Made by a program: the position numbers and the translations under genes
In this document: positions 28,058 to 37,678 of the stretch, piece by piece
Position numbering within the stretch: the stretch's first letter is position 1
How the letters are laid out: every line of letters begins with the position of its first letter
Assembly: GCF_008931805.1 (NCBI RefSeq)
Contig: NZ_CP044399.1
Coordinates: 3,273,370 to 3,337,369 of the forward strand
Direction of reading: 5' to 3'
Source: Moritella marina ATCC 15381
Lineage (GTDB): Bacteria > Pseudomonadota > Gammaproteobacteria > Enterobacterales > Moritellaceae
DNA length: 64,000 nucleotides
Notes under the pieces: model-generated
The model's input: the letters and a program-made list of their open reading frames with translations, nothing else
The model's database searches: none
What the model was told of the DNA's origin: nothing

Positions 28058-29738
28058 GGAAATCTCTCGACGCTATAATTACAGGTTGAATTACTTCACT
28101 GCGCACCACAAAATCACCAAAGCGTTCATCCGCTAAGCCATTGCTTGCCCATTCAGCAATCAGAGTATCAAGAATCGATAAAATTTCAGCTTCACCAATA
28201 TTCTCACGGTACATCTTATTTAAACGCATGCCGTTATTCTTCGCCCCCAAATACATATTGTATTTACCAGGGCCTTTACCAACAAAGCCAACTTCCGCTA
28301 AGAATGGACGACCACAGCCGTTGGGACACCCCGTCATGCGCATAACAAAATGTTCATCTGGAATAGCATGCTTGGTTAATAGGCCTTCCACTTTCGTCAC
28401 TAATGATGGTAAATAACGCTCTGCTTCTGCCATTGCTAACGCACACGTAGGTAATGCCACACACGCCATCGAGTTTAGACGTTGCTGGCTTATCTCATCA
28501 GAATACAAACCATATAAACGTGCAAGACGCTCTATTTGTTCTTTATCTTGCTCTGCGACACCAGCAATGATTAAGTTTTGGTTGGCTGTCATTCTAAAAT
28601 CACCTTGGTGGATCTTAGCAATCTCAACTAAACCTGTTTTAATCGGGTGCGTTTCGGTATCAACAATACGGCCATTTTCAATAAACAGCGTTAAATGCCA
28701 TTTATTATCCACACCTTTGATCCAACCAAAACGATCACCACGGGTGGTGAACACTATGGCTTTAGGCACTTCAAACTTAATACCTGAACGTAATTCGACT
28801 TCTGCGCGGAATTTATCCACGCCGTTATCTTCAAGGGTATATTTCAAACGCGCACGTTTGCGATCAGTACGGCAACCCCAATCACGTTGTACAGTTAACA
28901 CCGCTTTCGCCACTTCAACCGCATCTTCAGGTTTAACAAACCCTAAGTCATCCGCTAAACGTGGAAAGGTATTAACATCACCATGGGTAGTCCCCATGCC
29001 GCCACCAACTAATACATTAAAGCCGGCTAACTTACCGTTATCACCCACTGCGACAAAATTTAAATCATTGGCATGAATGTCAACGTCATTATGTGGAGGA
29101 ATGGCAACCGCAATCTTAAATTTACGCGGTAAGTAAGTTGGACCATACATAGGTTCAACTTCATTACTCGTTACTTTTTCACCGTCTAACCATAACTCTG
29201 CATACGCATTAGTATTTGGTAATAAGTCATCACTTAAGCGGATAGCCCATGCATACGCTTCTTGATGTAATTCAGACTCAACAGGGTTCGGCGTACACAT
29301 CACATTACGGTTGACATCACCACAAGCAGCAATCGAGTCCAAGTTAACCGAGCCTAATGCTTGAATCAGTGGTTTCACCTGTGGTTTCAAAATGCCGTGA
29401 TACTGGAACGTTTGACGCGTCGTTAAACGAATGCTGCCATAAATAGTTAAATCACTGGCAATCCGATCTATTTCTAGCCACTGCTGTGGTGTACAAATGC
29501 CACCAGGAACACGCGCTCGTAGCATAAAGCTATGACGTGGTTCTAATTTTTGTTTCTGACGTTCAGCGCGGATATCACGATCATCTTGCTGATAGAAACC
29601 ATGGAATTTAGTTAATTGCATATCATCATCTGACAGTCCGCCAGTGATTTGATTTGCAAGGCCTTCAGCAATAGTACCGCGTAAAAGATTACTTTCCGTT
29701 TTAATACGTTCGTTAACTGCTAATTTAATGTCGCTCAT
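28050..29738 (-). CDS. cysI: Sulfite reductase [NADPH] hemoprotein beta-component
   Basis: CysI holds sirohaem and a 4Fe-4S cluster and reduces sulfite to sulfide with electrons from CysJ. The cluster cysteines are visible in [16 protein letters not shown] and [11 protein letters not shown], with the sirohaem-binding stretch [14 protein letters not shown] near residue 50. Length 562 is close to E. coli CysI (570). Its ATG shares one base with the cysJ stop, and its end overlaps cysH, so cysJIH is translationally coupled. Confidence 0.97.
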   Translation of the reverse strand: MSDIKLAVNERIKTESNLLRGTIAEGLANQITGGLSDDDMQLTKFHGFYQQDDRDIRAERQKQKLEPRHSFMLRARVPGGICTPQQWLEIDRIASDLTIYGSIRLTTRQTFQYHGILKPQVKPLIQALGSVNLDSIAACGDVNRNVMCTPNPVESELHQEAYAWAIRLSDDLLPNTNAYAELWLDGEKVTSNEVEPMYGPTYLPRKFKIAVAIPPHNDVDIHANDLNFVAVGDNGKLAGFNVLVGGGMGTTHGDVNTFPRLADDLGFVKPEDAVEVAKAVLTVQRDWGCRTDRKRARLKYTLEDNGVDKFRAEVELRSGIKFEVPKAIVFTTRGDRFGWIKGVDNKWHLTLFIENGRIVDTETHPIKTGLVEIAKIHQGDFRMTANQNLIIAGVAEQDKEQIERLARLYGLYSDEISQQRLNSMACVALPTCALAMAEAERYLPSLVTKVEGLLTKHAIPDEHFVMRMTGCPNGCGRPFLAEVGFVGKGPGKYNMYLGAKNNGMRLNKMYRENIGEAEILSILDTLIAEWASNGLADERFGDFVVRSEVIQPVIIASRDFHG

Positions 29739-31534
29739 CAGTAAACATCCCTCTGATAACGTTTATTTCGACGCAGTTCCGCAACATACTCTTCTGCTTC
29801 ACTACGCGCTAATTTACCTTGTTCTGCTACAATATCGATCAATGCTTCATTGACATCTTTCGCCATTCTATCGCCATCACCACACACATAAACATGTGCG
29901 CCTTGTTCTAACCAGGCATACAGTTCAGCCGCGTTTTCACGTAAGCGATCTTGCACATAAATCTTTTCAGCTTGATCGCGTGAGAACGCCACGTCCATCT
30001 TAGTTAACAGACCTGATTTTAAATAATCCTGCCATTCTGTTTGATACAAGAAGTCATCAGTAAAGTGTTGATTACCAAAGAATAACCAATTATTACCCGT
30101 TGCTTCACGTACATCACGTTCTTGCACAAAGGCACGGAATGGTGCGATCCCCGTACCAGGACCAATCATGATCACAGGCGTCTTATCATTACTCGGCAGA
30201 CGGAAGTTATCATTATGTTCAACAAACACTTCAACGTCAGCACCTTCTTCAAGACGCTGTAGGAACCCTGAAGCACCACCAATACGTTGTTCGCCACTTT
30301 GCTGATAATCAACAACAGCAACAGTTAAGTGCACCTCACCTTCCGCTTCGTTAGGACTTGAAGCAATTGAATAAAGACGTGGGGTTAATTTACGTAAACC
30401 AGCAAGCAATTGCGTGGCAGTTAATTTTGCTTTCTTTTCATCAATGACATCTAAAATTTGACGGCCATAGCAATAATTACGTAACGCCGTTTTATCGTCG
30501 AGTAATTTAGTTAATTTCTTCGAGCCTGATATTTCAGCGTATGCTTGAATGAAACTCGGGTAGCTTTGAGTGAGCTCAAAACGATTAATCAGTGCATCAC
30601 GTAAACTTTGCGTGTCGTTAGCAACGGTGACAGTTTGCGCTCCATCGAGGTCTAATTGATCGAGGATAGCATCAACCAGTATTGGATCATTCTTAAACCA
30701 AATACCTAACGCATCACCGGCTTGGTAACTGATACCTGTATCTTCTAACGCAATCTCAACATGACGAATGTCTTTACTTGAAAAACGCCCAGTTATTTTT
30801 TGATTCACCAGTAATTCAGTTTTAAATGGGTTCTTTTTAGAATACGTATTAGCAACATGGTTTGACGTTACTGCTGCAATTGGTGCTACAGATGTTGTAG
30901 CATCTTTTAGCGTTGCTTTAACCGCTGCTAGCGCAAGTTTGCTCCACGTTGCCACTGCATCATCATAATCAACATCGCAATCAGCTCGTGCGACAACCGC
31001 TTCAGCGCCTAGTGCAGCTAAACGATCATCAAACTCTAAACCAGTTTGACAATAAAACTCATAACTTGAATCACCTAAGGCACAAACACTGTATTTCAAC
31101 GTTGGTACTTTAGGCGCTTTTTTAGAGGCTAAAAATTCATGGAAGGTAATGGCATCATCAGGTGCTTCGCCTTCACCATTGGTACTTGCTACAATCAGCA
31201 AGTGTGATTCCGCTTTCAATTCTTTGGCTTTATAATCAGCCATATTGACAAGTCGAGCAGCAATGCCTTGGGCTTGTGCTTGCTCAAAAAGTTCTGTAGC
31301 AACACCTTTCGCATTACCGGTTTGTGAACCAAACAAAATAGTGACTCGTTGGGCTGGCTGGGAAGCCGCCCCTTGTGTCTGAAGTTGACTTCCAGATGCT
31401 TGGCTTATCCCTGCCAAATATCCACTTACCCACGCAGTTTGCGTCGGTGACAAATCATTAAGTGCCAATTGCAATGTCGATAACTGCGACTCACTCAACG
31501 GACTCGTCAATGATGATAGTTCCTTTAATAGCAT
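29738..31534 (-). CDS. cysJ: Sulfite reductase [NADPH] flavoprotein alpha-component
   Basis: CysJ passes NADPH electrons through FAD and FMN to CysI. A flavodoxin domain ([14 protein letters not shown], about residues 66-79, and [16 protein letters not shown]) is followed by the FAD/NADP reductase region with [36 protein letters not shown] and the C-terminal RDVY. I start it at MLLKEL (598 aa): GGAAG lies seven bases ahead and it aligns with E. coli CysJ, whereas a longer frame adds 20 unrelated residues. It is the first gene of cysJIH. Confidence 0.96.
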   Translation of the reverse strand: MLLKELSSLTSPLSESQLSTLQLALNDLSPTQTAWVSGYLAGISQASGSQLQTQGAASQPAQRVTILFGSQTGNAKGVATELFEQAQAQGIAARLVNMADYKAKELKAESHLLIVASTNGEGEAPDDAITFHEFLASKKAPKVPTLKYSVCALGDSSYEFYCQTGLEFDDRLAALGAEAVVARADCDVDYDDAVATWSKLALAAVKATLKDATTSVAPIAAVTSNHVANTYSKKNPFKTELLVNQKITGRFSSKDIRHVEIALEDTGISYQAGDALGIWFKNDPILVDAILDQLDLDGAQTVTVANDTQSLRDALINRFELTQSYPSFIQAYAEISGSKKLTKLLDDKTALRNYCYGRQILDVIDEKKAKLTATQLLAGLRKLTPRLYSIASSPNEAEGEVHLTVAVVDYQQSGEQRIGGASGFLQRLEEGADVEVFVEHNDNFRLPSNDKTPVIMIGPGTGIAPFRAFVQERDVREATGNNWLFFGNQHFTDDFLYQTEWQDYLKSGLLTKMDVAFSRDQAEKIYVQDRLRENAAELYAWLEQGAHVYVCGDGDRMAKDVNEALIDIVAEQGKLARSEAEEYVAELRRNKRYQRDVY

Positions 31535-31622
31535 ATTACGGCTTCCACTGTGCTGAATTAAATTAAGATTAACGACTGTTAAGGATAACCACAAAGAATA
31601 AATAATGATTTTTTATTCCATT

Positions 31623-31662
31623 TTGTTATATACAAACGAGTGAGCAGCTGTATATATAACAA
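31623..31662. repeat. Imperfect inverted repeat between cysJ and the crotonase gene
   Basis: TTGTTATATACA at 31623-31634 is complementary to TGTATATATAACAA at 31649-31662 apart from a 2-bp insertion. It lies in the 243-bp divergent promoter region, about 90 bases before cysJ and 115 before the crotonase ATG. It could be an operator or a hairpin; no regulator can be named. Confidence 0.5.
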
Positions 31663-31777
31663 ATAAACCACCAATAACATTAACACAAGCAATACCAAGC
31701 ATTAACATTAGTAGTTCAATTTACCAGTGTTACATGGCAAAATAACGGTCTCAAAACACCATCATCAGGATGACAAA

Positions 31778-32551
31778 ATGGCGACTTATTTACTCACAGA
31801 ATTGAATCCACAAGGCGTACTTACTTTAACTCTCAATCGCTTAGATAAACTTAATGCATTTAACGGTGCATTTTATAGCGAGTTAACGACAGCTTTTCGG
31901 CAAGCAGATGAGAACGCGGAAGTACGAGTGGTGATATTACGCGGCTCAGAAAATTGTTTCTGTGCGGGTAATGATATGGCTGATTTCATGAATGGGATGG
32001 ATTTCTCTAAAGACCAACCGTTAGTGCAATATATGTTGGCATTATTACACTTTACAAAACCTGTTATCGCCGCTGCCGCAGGCCCTGCAGTTGGTATTGG
32101 CACCACAATGTTGATGCATTGTGATTTAGTTTATCTTGCCGATAACACAGTATTGCGTCTACCATTTACCGATCTTGCAGCGGTACCGGAATATGCCGCA
32201 AGTTTAATATTACCCCGTCTAGCAGGCCATCAACGCGCCGCAGAATTGATGCTACTGGCAGATAAATTTGATGCTCAAACCGCATTGGAAATAGGCCTAG
32301 CCAATAAAGTACTGCCAGCAGATGAACTGTTCGCCATAGCCGAAAAAAGTGCATTAAAATTAGCAGCAAAAGCCCCTGCATCACTGCGTAATACCAAAAA
32401 ATTAATGAAAGCTGAATTGATTAATAAAATCGAAAAAGTGATTGATATTGAGCTTGAGCATTTCTCTGATGCACTTAACAGCGAAGAATCAAAAGAAGCC
32501 GTCAGTGCCTTTATGCAAAAGCGTAAACCAGATTTCTCACGCTTTAATTAA
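31778..32551 (+). CDS. Enoyl-CoA hydratase/isomerase family protein
   Basis: The 257-residue product is a crotonase-fold enzyme. The oxyanion-hole segments are CFCAGNDMADF and PVIAAAAGPAVGIGTTMLMHCD. The acidic position in AAVPEYAASLILPRL resembles enoyl-CoA delta-isomerases of the ECI type, and the second hydratase-type Glu is not obvious, so isomerase activity is possible. The ATG at 31778 follows AGGA at seven bases; a longer frame from 31727 adds an improbable His-rich lead. It is divergent from cysJIH and not in a fatty-acid operon, so the substrate is unknown. Confidence 0.85.
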   Translation: MATYLLTELNPQGVLTLTLNRLDKLNAFNGAFYSELTTAFRQADENAEVRVVILRGSENCFCAGNDMADFMNGMDFSKDQPLVQYMLALLHFTKPVIAAAAGPAVGIGTTMLMHCDLVYLADNTVLRLPFTDLAAVPEYAASLILPRLAGHQRAAELMLLADKFDAQTALEIGLANKVLPADELFAIAEKSALKLAAKAPASLRNTKKLMKAELINKIEKVIDIELEHFSDALNSEESKEAVSAFMQKRKPDFSRFN

Positions 32552-32628
32552 TAACACATAAAACTACTCAATTGTAGTTATTAGATATTGATTAACTGAA
32601 ATATGCCTGACAACATTATTGATATACC

Positions 32629-32674
32629 GTAAAGTAGAACAGAAAATAGCGCTTTGTTTTCTGTTCTACTTTAC
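32629..32674. repeat. Perfect 18-bp inverted repeat after the crotonase gene
   Basis: The arm 32629-32646 (GTAAAGTAGAACAGAAAA) is exactly complementary to 32657-32674, with a 10-nt loop. It follows the crotonase gene by about 75 bases. There is no T tract, so it may be a Rho-dependent end, an RNA-stabilising hairpin or a protein site. Confidence 0.7.
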
Positions 32675-32797
32675 CTATCGCAGCCCTCAGCGCATAATTA
32701 AGCCTTATACATGTTTATATCTGCAACGCGATTAAACTCCTCTAAGCGAGTTGCAACGCAATAGCATGTGATGTTTATATTTGAAGTGGTAAAAATA

Positions 32798-33148
32798 ATG
32801 ATAACAAACAGTGATGGTTACATTCAGCTAATCCACTTTTTAGCGGATAACTTAGCTATTTTTGAAAACCATAGTCAGCAAACTGCGTCTATAACAGACA
32901 CCATAGGTGATATTTTTTCTGAACATATCGCTAATAATACAATGATGGTGTGTAACCAACATCAGCAGCTTACTGAAAAACACCGTTTTATCGTGATCAG
33001 AGAGATCGATGCAATTGTCAGTGATTTAGAAGAAGTATTATCAAGTGCTTGGGATTTCTCACCGAGTAAGGAACAGATGGTATTTATCGAAGAATTTGTT
33101 GGTTTAATGAAAAATTTATTTGATAGTGAATTAGCTAAATTAGCATAA
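32798..33148 (+). CDS. DUF3802-like hypothetical protein
   Basis: The likely start MITNSDGY gives 116 residues; an in-frame ATG ten codons earlier is less likely. The protein is acidic and helical, without membrane segments, and reads as a conserved small cytoplasmic protein (GYIQLIHFLADNLAIFE, REIDAIVSDLEEVLSSAW, MVFIEEFVGLMKNLFDSE). From memory it resembles the DUF3802 family of Vibrio and Shewanella relatives, which has no assigned function. A bidirectional terminator separates it from ilvH. Confidence 0.75.
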   Translation: MITNSDGYIQLIHFLADNLAIFENHSQQTASITDTIGDIFSEHIANNTMMVCNQHQQLTEKHRFIVIREIDAIVSDLEEVLSSAWDFSPSKEQMVFIEEFVGLMKNLFDSELAKLA

Positions 33149-33180
33149 GTACTCGATAAAAATAGTCAATTAAAAAAATA

Positions 33181-33210
33181 AAAAGCCAGCTCACACGAGC
33201 TGGCTTTTTT
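33181..33210. terminator. Bidirectional terminator between the DUF3802-like gene and ilvH
   Basis: AAAAGCCAGCT at 33181-33191 pairs with AGCTGGCTTTT at 33198-33208 around a 6-nt loop. T runs follow on both strands, so it serves both convergent genes. Confidence 0.9.
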
Positions 33211-33228
33211 ATACGTTTAAAAACGAGA

Positions 33229-33723
33229 TTATGCTTTTAAACAACGTTCACCACGGGCAATACCACAAACACCACTTCGAACAACTTCTACAATTTCAGT
33301 GCTCGATGCTAATGTTTGAATAAAGGCGTCAAGCTTATCACTATCGCCCGCCAGTTGTACTGTATATAAAGAATCTGTGATATCAACGATTTGACCACGG
33401 AAAATATCCGATGTACGTTTTACTTCTGCACGTACAAAACCAGCTGCTTTCACTTTAATGAGTAACAATTCACGTTCAATATGCGGACCTTCTGTAAGAT
33501 CGCTCACCTTTAATACGTCAATTAGCTTGTTTAATTGCTTCATGATCTGTTCGACGACCGCACGATCACCGTTAGTAACCAAGGTTAAACGCGACAGTGT
33601 TTCATCATCAGTTGTCGATACAGTCAAAGATTCAATGTTATAACCACGTTGTGAGAACAAACCAACGATACGTGATAACGCACCCGATTCATTTTCTGTT
33701 AATACTGAAATTATACGTCTCAT
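33229..33723 (-). CDS. ilvH: Acetolactate synthase III small (regulatory) subunit
   Basis: IlvH carries the valine-sensing ACT domain of acetolactate synthase III. The 164-residue protein starts [35 protein letters not shown], which is the typical ACT domain opening, and matches E. coli IlvH in length. It overlaps the ilvI stop by four bases (ATGA), so the two subunits are coupled. The operon is closed by a terminator at 33181. Confidence 0.97.
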   Translation of the reverse strand: MRRIISVLTENESGALSRIVGLFSQRGYNIESLTVSTTDDETLSRLTLVTNGDRAVVEQIMKQLNKLIDVLKVSDLTEGPHIERELLLIKVKAAGFVRAEVKRTSDIFRGQIVDITDSLYTVQLAGDSDKLDAFIQTLASSTEIVEVVRSGVCGIARGERCLKA

Positions 33724-35447
33724 GATGTGGTCTTCTCCGTCTTACTTAGGTACATATCATCCATTGCGCCATATTTGATTTGCATCGGATATACGTGTTC
33801 TTCAGGATCAATAATGATGTCCATGAATACAACACGGTGTTTATTTTCTTCCGAGAAACATTCAGCAAAGGCTTTATCAAGATCTTCAGGTTTACTCACC
33901 TGAATACCAACGTGATGATAAGCTTCAGCTAATTTAACAAAATCAGGCATAGATTCCATATAAGAATGAGAATGGCGGCCATCATAGAACATTTTCTGCC
34001 ACTGCTTAACCATGCCTAGTGCACCGTTATTCAAGGTGATAATCTTCACTGCGATACCATACTGTAGACAAGTAGATAGCTCTTGAATATTCATTTGAAT
34101 AGAACCATCACCCGAGATACAACAAACTACTTTTTCAGGATTCGCAATTTTAGCACCCATTGCCGCAGGGAAACCAAAGCCCATCGTGCCTAAACCACCA
34201 GAGTTAATCCACTGACGCGGTTTATCATACGGGTAATACAAGGCACCAAACATCTGATGCTGGCCAACATCCGAGGCAATAATCGCTTTACCATCGGTAT
34301 GTTTATACAAGGCTTCAATTGCACCTTGTGGTTTAATTGATGTGCCCGTTTCATAACTTAAGCACTGCTTAGTACGCCAGCTATCAATTTCTTTCCACCA
34401 CGCTGCACGCTCTTCTTCATTCGCGGTAACGTCTAATTCTGTAATGATCTCAAGCATCTGCTCAACAACTACTTCGATAGAACCAACAATTGGAATATCA
34501 GCGTGTACCGTTTTAGAAATTGATGTTGGATCAATATCAACATGAATAATTTTTGCTTCAGGACAGAACTTATCAATCGCATTGGTTACGCGGTCGTCGA
34601 AACGAGCGCCTAAACAAATGATAAGATCTGAATTATGCATAGTTTTATTTGCTTCAAACGTACCGTGCATACCTAACATGCCAATATTTTGTGGGTGTGT
34701 ACCAGGGAAAATACCCAGACCCATCAATGTATTTGTTACAGGCAGGTTTAGTTGTTCAGCAAATTTCAATACTTGCGCTTCAGCGTTAGCGATAACTGCG
34801 CCACCACCAACATAAAGTACTGGTTTCTTCGCTGTTGAAATCGCTTTAACCGCTTTACGTATTTGACCTTTATGACCCGATTTAACCGGGTTATATGAAC
34901 GCATTGATACGTTCTCAGGATATTGGTACGGAAATTTAGCTAACGGATTTTGCGTATCTTTTGGTAAATCAATCACCACAGGTCCAGGACGACCTGTTGA
35001 CGCGATATAAAACGCTTTTTTAATGGCATCAGGGATGTCTGCAGCTGTTTTACATAAAAAACTGTGTTTTACGATTGGGCGAGATACACCCATCATGTCC
35101 GTTTCCTGAAATGCATCGTTACCGATCATTGATGTCGGAACCTGACCAGATAACACAACCAGCGGGATAGAATCCATATACGCTGTTGCAATACCAGTGA
35201 TGCAGTTTGTCGCACCTGGTCCTGATGTAACGAGGACGGTACCAACTTTCCCTGTCGAACGTGCATAACCATCTGCAGCATGTACTGCAGCTTGCTCATG
35301 ACGTACTAAAAAATGTTCAATTTGACTTGATTCGAATAACGCATCATAAATATCAAGAACAGAGCCACCAGGATAACCGAAGATATGCTCAATACCCTCA
35401 TCTTCCAGTGAGCGGATTACCATTTCGGCACCAGACAACATTTCCAT
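33720..35447 (-). CDS. ilvI: Acetolactate synthase III large (catalytic) subunit
   Basis: IlvI condenses pyruvate into acetolactate, or pyruvate with 2-oxobutyrate, in branched-chain amino-acid synthesis. It uses thiamine diphosphate. Visible motifs are [14 protein letters not shown] with the catalytic Glu, [18 protein letters not shown], and the ThDP-binding [12 protein letters not shown] near residue 438. I start it at MEMLSGAEM (575 aa), which aligns with E. coli IlvI and has GGGAGG about nine bases ahead; an in-frame ATG seven codons earlier is not supported. Confidence 0.97.
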   Translation of the reverse strand: MEMLSGAEMVIRSLEDEGIEHIFGYPGGSVLDIYDALFESSQIEHFLVRHEQAAVHAADGYARSTGKVGTVLVTSGPGATNCITGIATAYMDSIPLVVLSGQVPTSMIGNDAFQETDMMGVSRPIVKHSFLCKTAADIPDAIKKAFYIASTGRPGPVVIDLPKDTQNPLAKFPYQYPENVSMRSYNPVKSGHKGQIRKAVKAISTAKKPVLYVGGGAVIANAEAQVLKFAEQLNLPVTNTLMGLGIFPGTHPQNIGMLGMHGTFEANKTMHNSDLIICLGARFDDRVTNAIDKFCPEAKIIHVDIDPTSISKTVHADIPIVGSIEVVVEQMLEIITELDVTANEEERAAWWKEIDSWRTKQCLSYETGTSIKPQGAIEALYKHTDGKAIIASDVGQHQMFGALYYPYDKPRQWINSGGLGTMGFGFPAAMGAKIANPEKVVCCISGDGSIQMNIQELSTCLQYGIAVKIITLNNGALGMVKQWQKMFYDGRHSHSYMESMPDFVKLAEAYHHVGIQVSKPEDLDKAFAECFSEENKHRVVFMDIIIDPEEHVYPMQIKYGAMDDMYLSKTEKTTS

Positions 35448-35810
35448 AAGCAGGCCCTCCCGGCCCATTTCCTAATTCTAGTTTGACAACTGTCCACATT
35501 GTAACAAATCCGTTACAAGTTTAAACTTCCCATTGAATTAGATTTAACTTTATTTTTATTGGTTTATTTATTGAAATTAACAAAATAAAATCATCTTTAA
35601 AAGGAATATGAGAAATTAAATATCAAAAAATTTCATTATCCTCACTTAGAACGATATATATCAACCTTAAATATGATAAAAAAAACGAACGACCACCTGG
35701 CAAGATATTGATTTTAAGTGGAAAAAATTATTTAAAGAATATTTTCGAGGTAATTAACATACTTGTTTTAAAATGTTCTATTTAACGAATCACCAACTAG
35801 CCAAACATAT
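35448..35810 (-). promoter_or_regulatory. AT-rich ilvIH upstream region with a TTGTAAC-N6-GTTACAA palindrome
   Basis: This 363-bp region between ilvI and the GGDEF-EAL gene has long A/T runs. Near the ilvI start, TTGTAAC at 35499-35505 and GTTACAA at 35512-35518 form an inverted repeat with a 6-bp gap. TAGAAT on the minus strand (35476-35481) could be a -10 element, but its -35 is weak. E. coli ilvIH is controlled by Lrp at AT-rich DNA, which would fit; the palindrome itself resembles TyrR-type spacing more than Lrp. No leader peptide is visible. Confidence 0.45.
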
Positions 35811-37457
35811 TTATGCTGATGGTAGCTCGATCATTTCCATTTTCGGATTTTCCTTACGACTTGCTAGCCACATATTAAGTGTCGGTAACGACATCGGTTT
35901 TGCATACCAGTAGCCTTGTACTTTATAGCACCCCAATTTTAACAAAAACTCAGCTTGCTCTCGTTGTTCAATACCCTCACCAAGTAATTCGAGCTTCAAC
36001 GCATCGCCCATCGCACAGATACCTTTGACAATATTCTGACTGCGTTCCGAATCAACGACACCTTCAATAAAACTACGATCAAGCTTGATGCCATAAAATT
36101 GAAATTTATGCAGATAACTGAAAGAGGAATAACCAGTACCAAAATCATCAATCCACAACTTAATTCCTAAGTTATTTAACTCACGCAAAACCCGCAAATT
36201 ACCATTATCCGCATTCATCAAGGTAGTCTCTGTAATTTCAAAGTGGATTTGAGCTGGTACTAAAGCATAATGTGCTAAGATGGCTCGTACATTCTGCACA
36301 AAGCCATGATCGGCAAGCTGTTGTGGTGCGATATTTATCGCAATGAAATATTCAGGGTTATTGAGTTGTAGTAATGATAAGTCGCTACACACTTGTTTTA
36401 TTATCCATTGCCCCATAGGCACAATAAGACCAGTCTGCTCTGCTACCGGAATAAAATCATCAGGAGGAACTAAACCACGCACAGGGTGATTCCAACGAAT
36501 CAGCGCTTCAAAGCCAAGTTCTTTTCCCGTTGATGTATCAATCACGGGTTGATAATAAATTTCAAATTCGCTATTAATAATAGCCTGATTAAGCTCTTGC
36601 TCAAGATGAACTCGATATTCCAGTTCTAGCATGTATTCAGGTTTAAAAAAGGCGACACCATGCTTGCCTGACTCTTTGACTTTATACATGGCCATATCTG
36701 CTTTTTTCAATAATGAATCGCTGCACGTGCCATGCTCAGGACTAATACTCACGCCAATACTGACACCGACTGAGATAGTCTCACCAGATAGTTCGATTTT
36801 ACGGCGGACATTTTTAAGCAGCCCATTTAAAATTGGAACGATATCATCAGCATCTGATATTCCCATAATTAAAATAGCAAATTCATCTCCACCAATACGA
36901 AAAACATCCGTTGTATATCGGCTAGGTTGCTGAAAATATGCTAAGGACTGTTTAATACGCTGAGCAATGATGGCAATCACTTGATCACCCACATTATGAC
37001 CTAAGGTATCATTAATATTTTTAAGATCGTCTAGATCCAAAATACACAAGGCCGTTTTACCCTGTCCTTCGGTCATTTTGCTATCAAGTATTTCTAAAAA
37101 TTTAAATCGATTAGCGAGTCCAGTACCATTATCTAAATATACCGATAGGTCCAGCTCCACAAGCCGCGCTTGTAAGCGCGATAGCTCTAAATTAGTGTTG
37201 CGCATATCGCGTCTATATTGGCTGGTTTTATAGATACCGATAATGCCAAACACACTGATAATCACAGTCGCAATAACAGAGCTTGGCGTCAAGATAAAAG
37301 CATGACGCAAGTCCAATAAAAACAACCAGATAGAGTCACTAAGAAAGGCAATAAAATAGACGGCAGAAAACAAGATTAATGAGCCAGCGGCAATCATTAA
37401 TATCAGCATTATTTTACGCCTTTGACGTGACGAACGTGTATGATTTAGTTTATCCAT
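35811..37457 (-). CDS. Membrane-bound GGDEF-EAL cyclic-di-GMP protein
   Basis: The 548-residue protein has two N-terminal membrane segments (about 17-38 and 58-76), then a GGDEF domain (GGDEF at 189-193, preceded by DLDDLKNIND) and an EAL domain (EAL at 317-319 in GFEALIRWNHP, DDFGTG at 437-442). Active-site motifs of both domains look intact, so it could make or degrade c-di-GMP. No RxxD inhibitory site is seen at the usual place before GGDEF. No separate sensor domain is present beyond the short membrane part. I start at MDKLN because GGATGG precedes it by eight bases; an ATG four codons earlier is possible. Confidence 0.92.
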   Translation of the reverse strand: MDKLNHTRSSRQRRKIMLILMIAAGSLILFSAVYFIAFLSDSIWLFLLDLRHAFILTPSSVIATVIISVFGIIGIYKTSQYRRDMRNTNLELSRLQARLVELDLSVYLDNGTGLANRFKFLEILDSKMTEGQGKTALCILDLDDLKNINDTLGHNVGDQVIAIIAQRIKQSLAYFQQPSRYTTDVFRIGGDEFAILIMGISDADDIVPILNGLLKNVRRKIELSGETISVGVSIGVSISPEHGTCSDSLLKKADMAMYKVKESGKHGVAFFKPEYMLELEYRVHLEQELNQAIINSEFEIYYQPVIDTSTGKELGFEALIRWNHPVRGLVPPDDFIPVAEQTGLIVPMGQWIIKQVCSDLSLLQLNNPEYFIAINIAPQQLADHGFVQNVRAILAHYALVPAQIHFEITETTLMNADNGNLRVLRELNNLGIKLWIDDFGTGYSSFSYLHKFQFYGIKLDRSFIEGVVDSERSQNIVKGICAMGDALKLELLGEGIEQREQAEFLLKLGCYKVQGYWYAKPMSLPTLNMWLASRKENPKMEMIELPSA

Positions 37458-37618
37458 AATTAGCACCATCCATTGTGACCAATCTGCCTATCCATATTTA
37501 TGTAATATTAGTGTAGATAAATGACAATGGCTTGAATATTTACGGGGCTTAAGAATAAATAGAAGAAAGTGCTAGGGCAATAAAAAACACTCAGTCAGAA
37601 ATGTGATCTAGATATAAT

Positions 37619-37658
37619 AATCCCGCAGTCAGTCACTTAAATACTGAGCTACGGGATT
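37619..37658. terminator. Hairpin after the acyl-CoA ligase gene, possible terminator
   Basis: AATCCCG at 37619-37625 pairs with CGGGATT at 37652-37658, with additional inner CAGT/ACTG pairing. T-richness after the minus-strand stem is modest. It lies 20 bases past the ligase stop. Confidence 0.5.
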
Positions 37659-37678
37659 AAAAATACTAAATAAATATT

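Noticed and set aside
31727-31777. His-rich N-terminal extension of the crotonase (HHHQDD)
   Set aside because: The ATG at 31778 has an AGGA ribosome-binding site and begins the conserved domain; the upstream part is most likely untranslated leader.
35483-35488. Perfect TTGACA as an ilvI promoter -35 box
   Set aside because: It reads on the plus strand, away from ilvI, and no plus-strand gene follows.
35811-37457. GGDEF-EAL protein with one degenerate domain
   Set aside because: Both GGDEF and EAL motifs and DDFGTG are intact, so there is no evidence that either domain is inactive.
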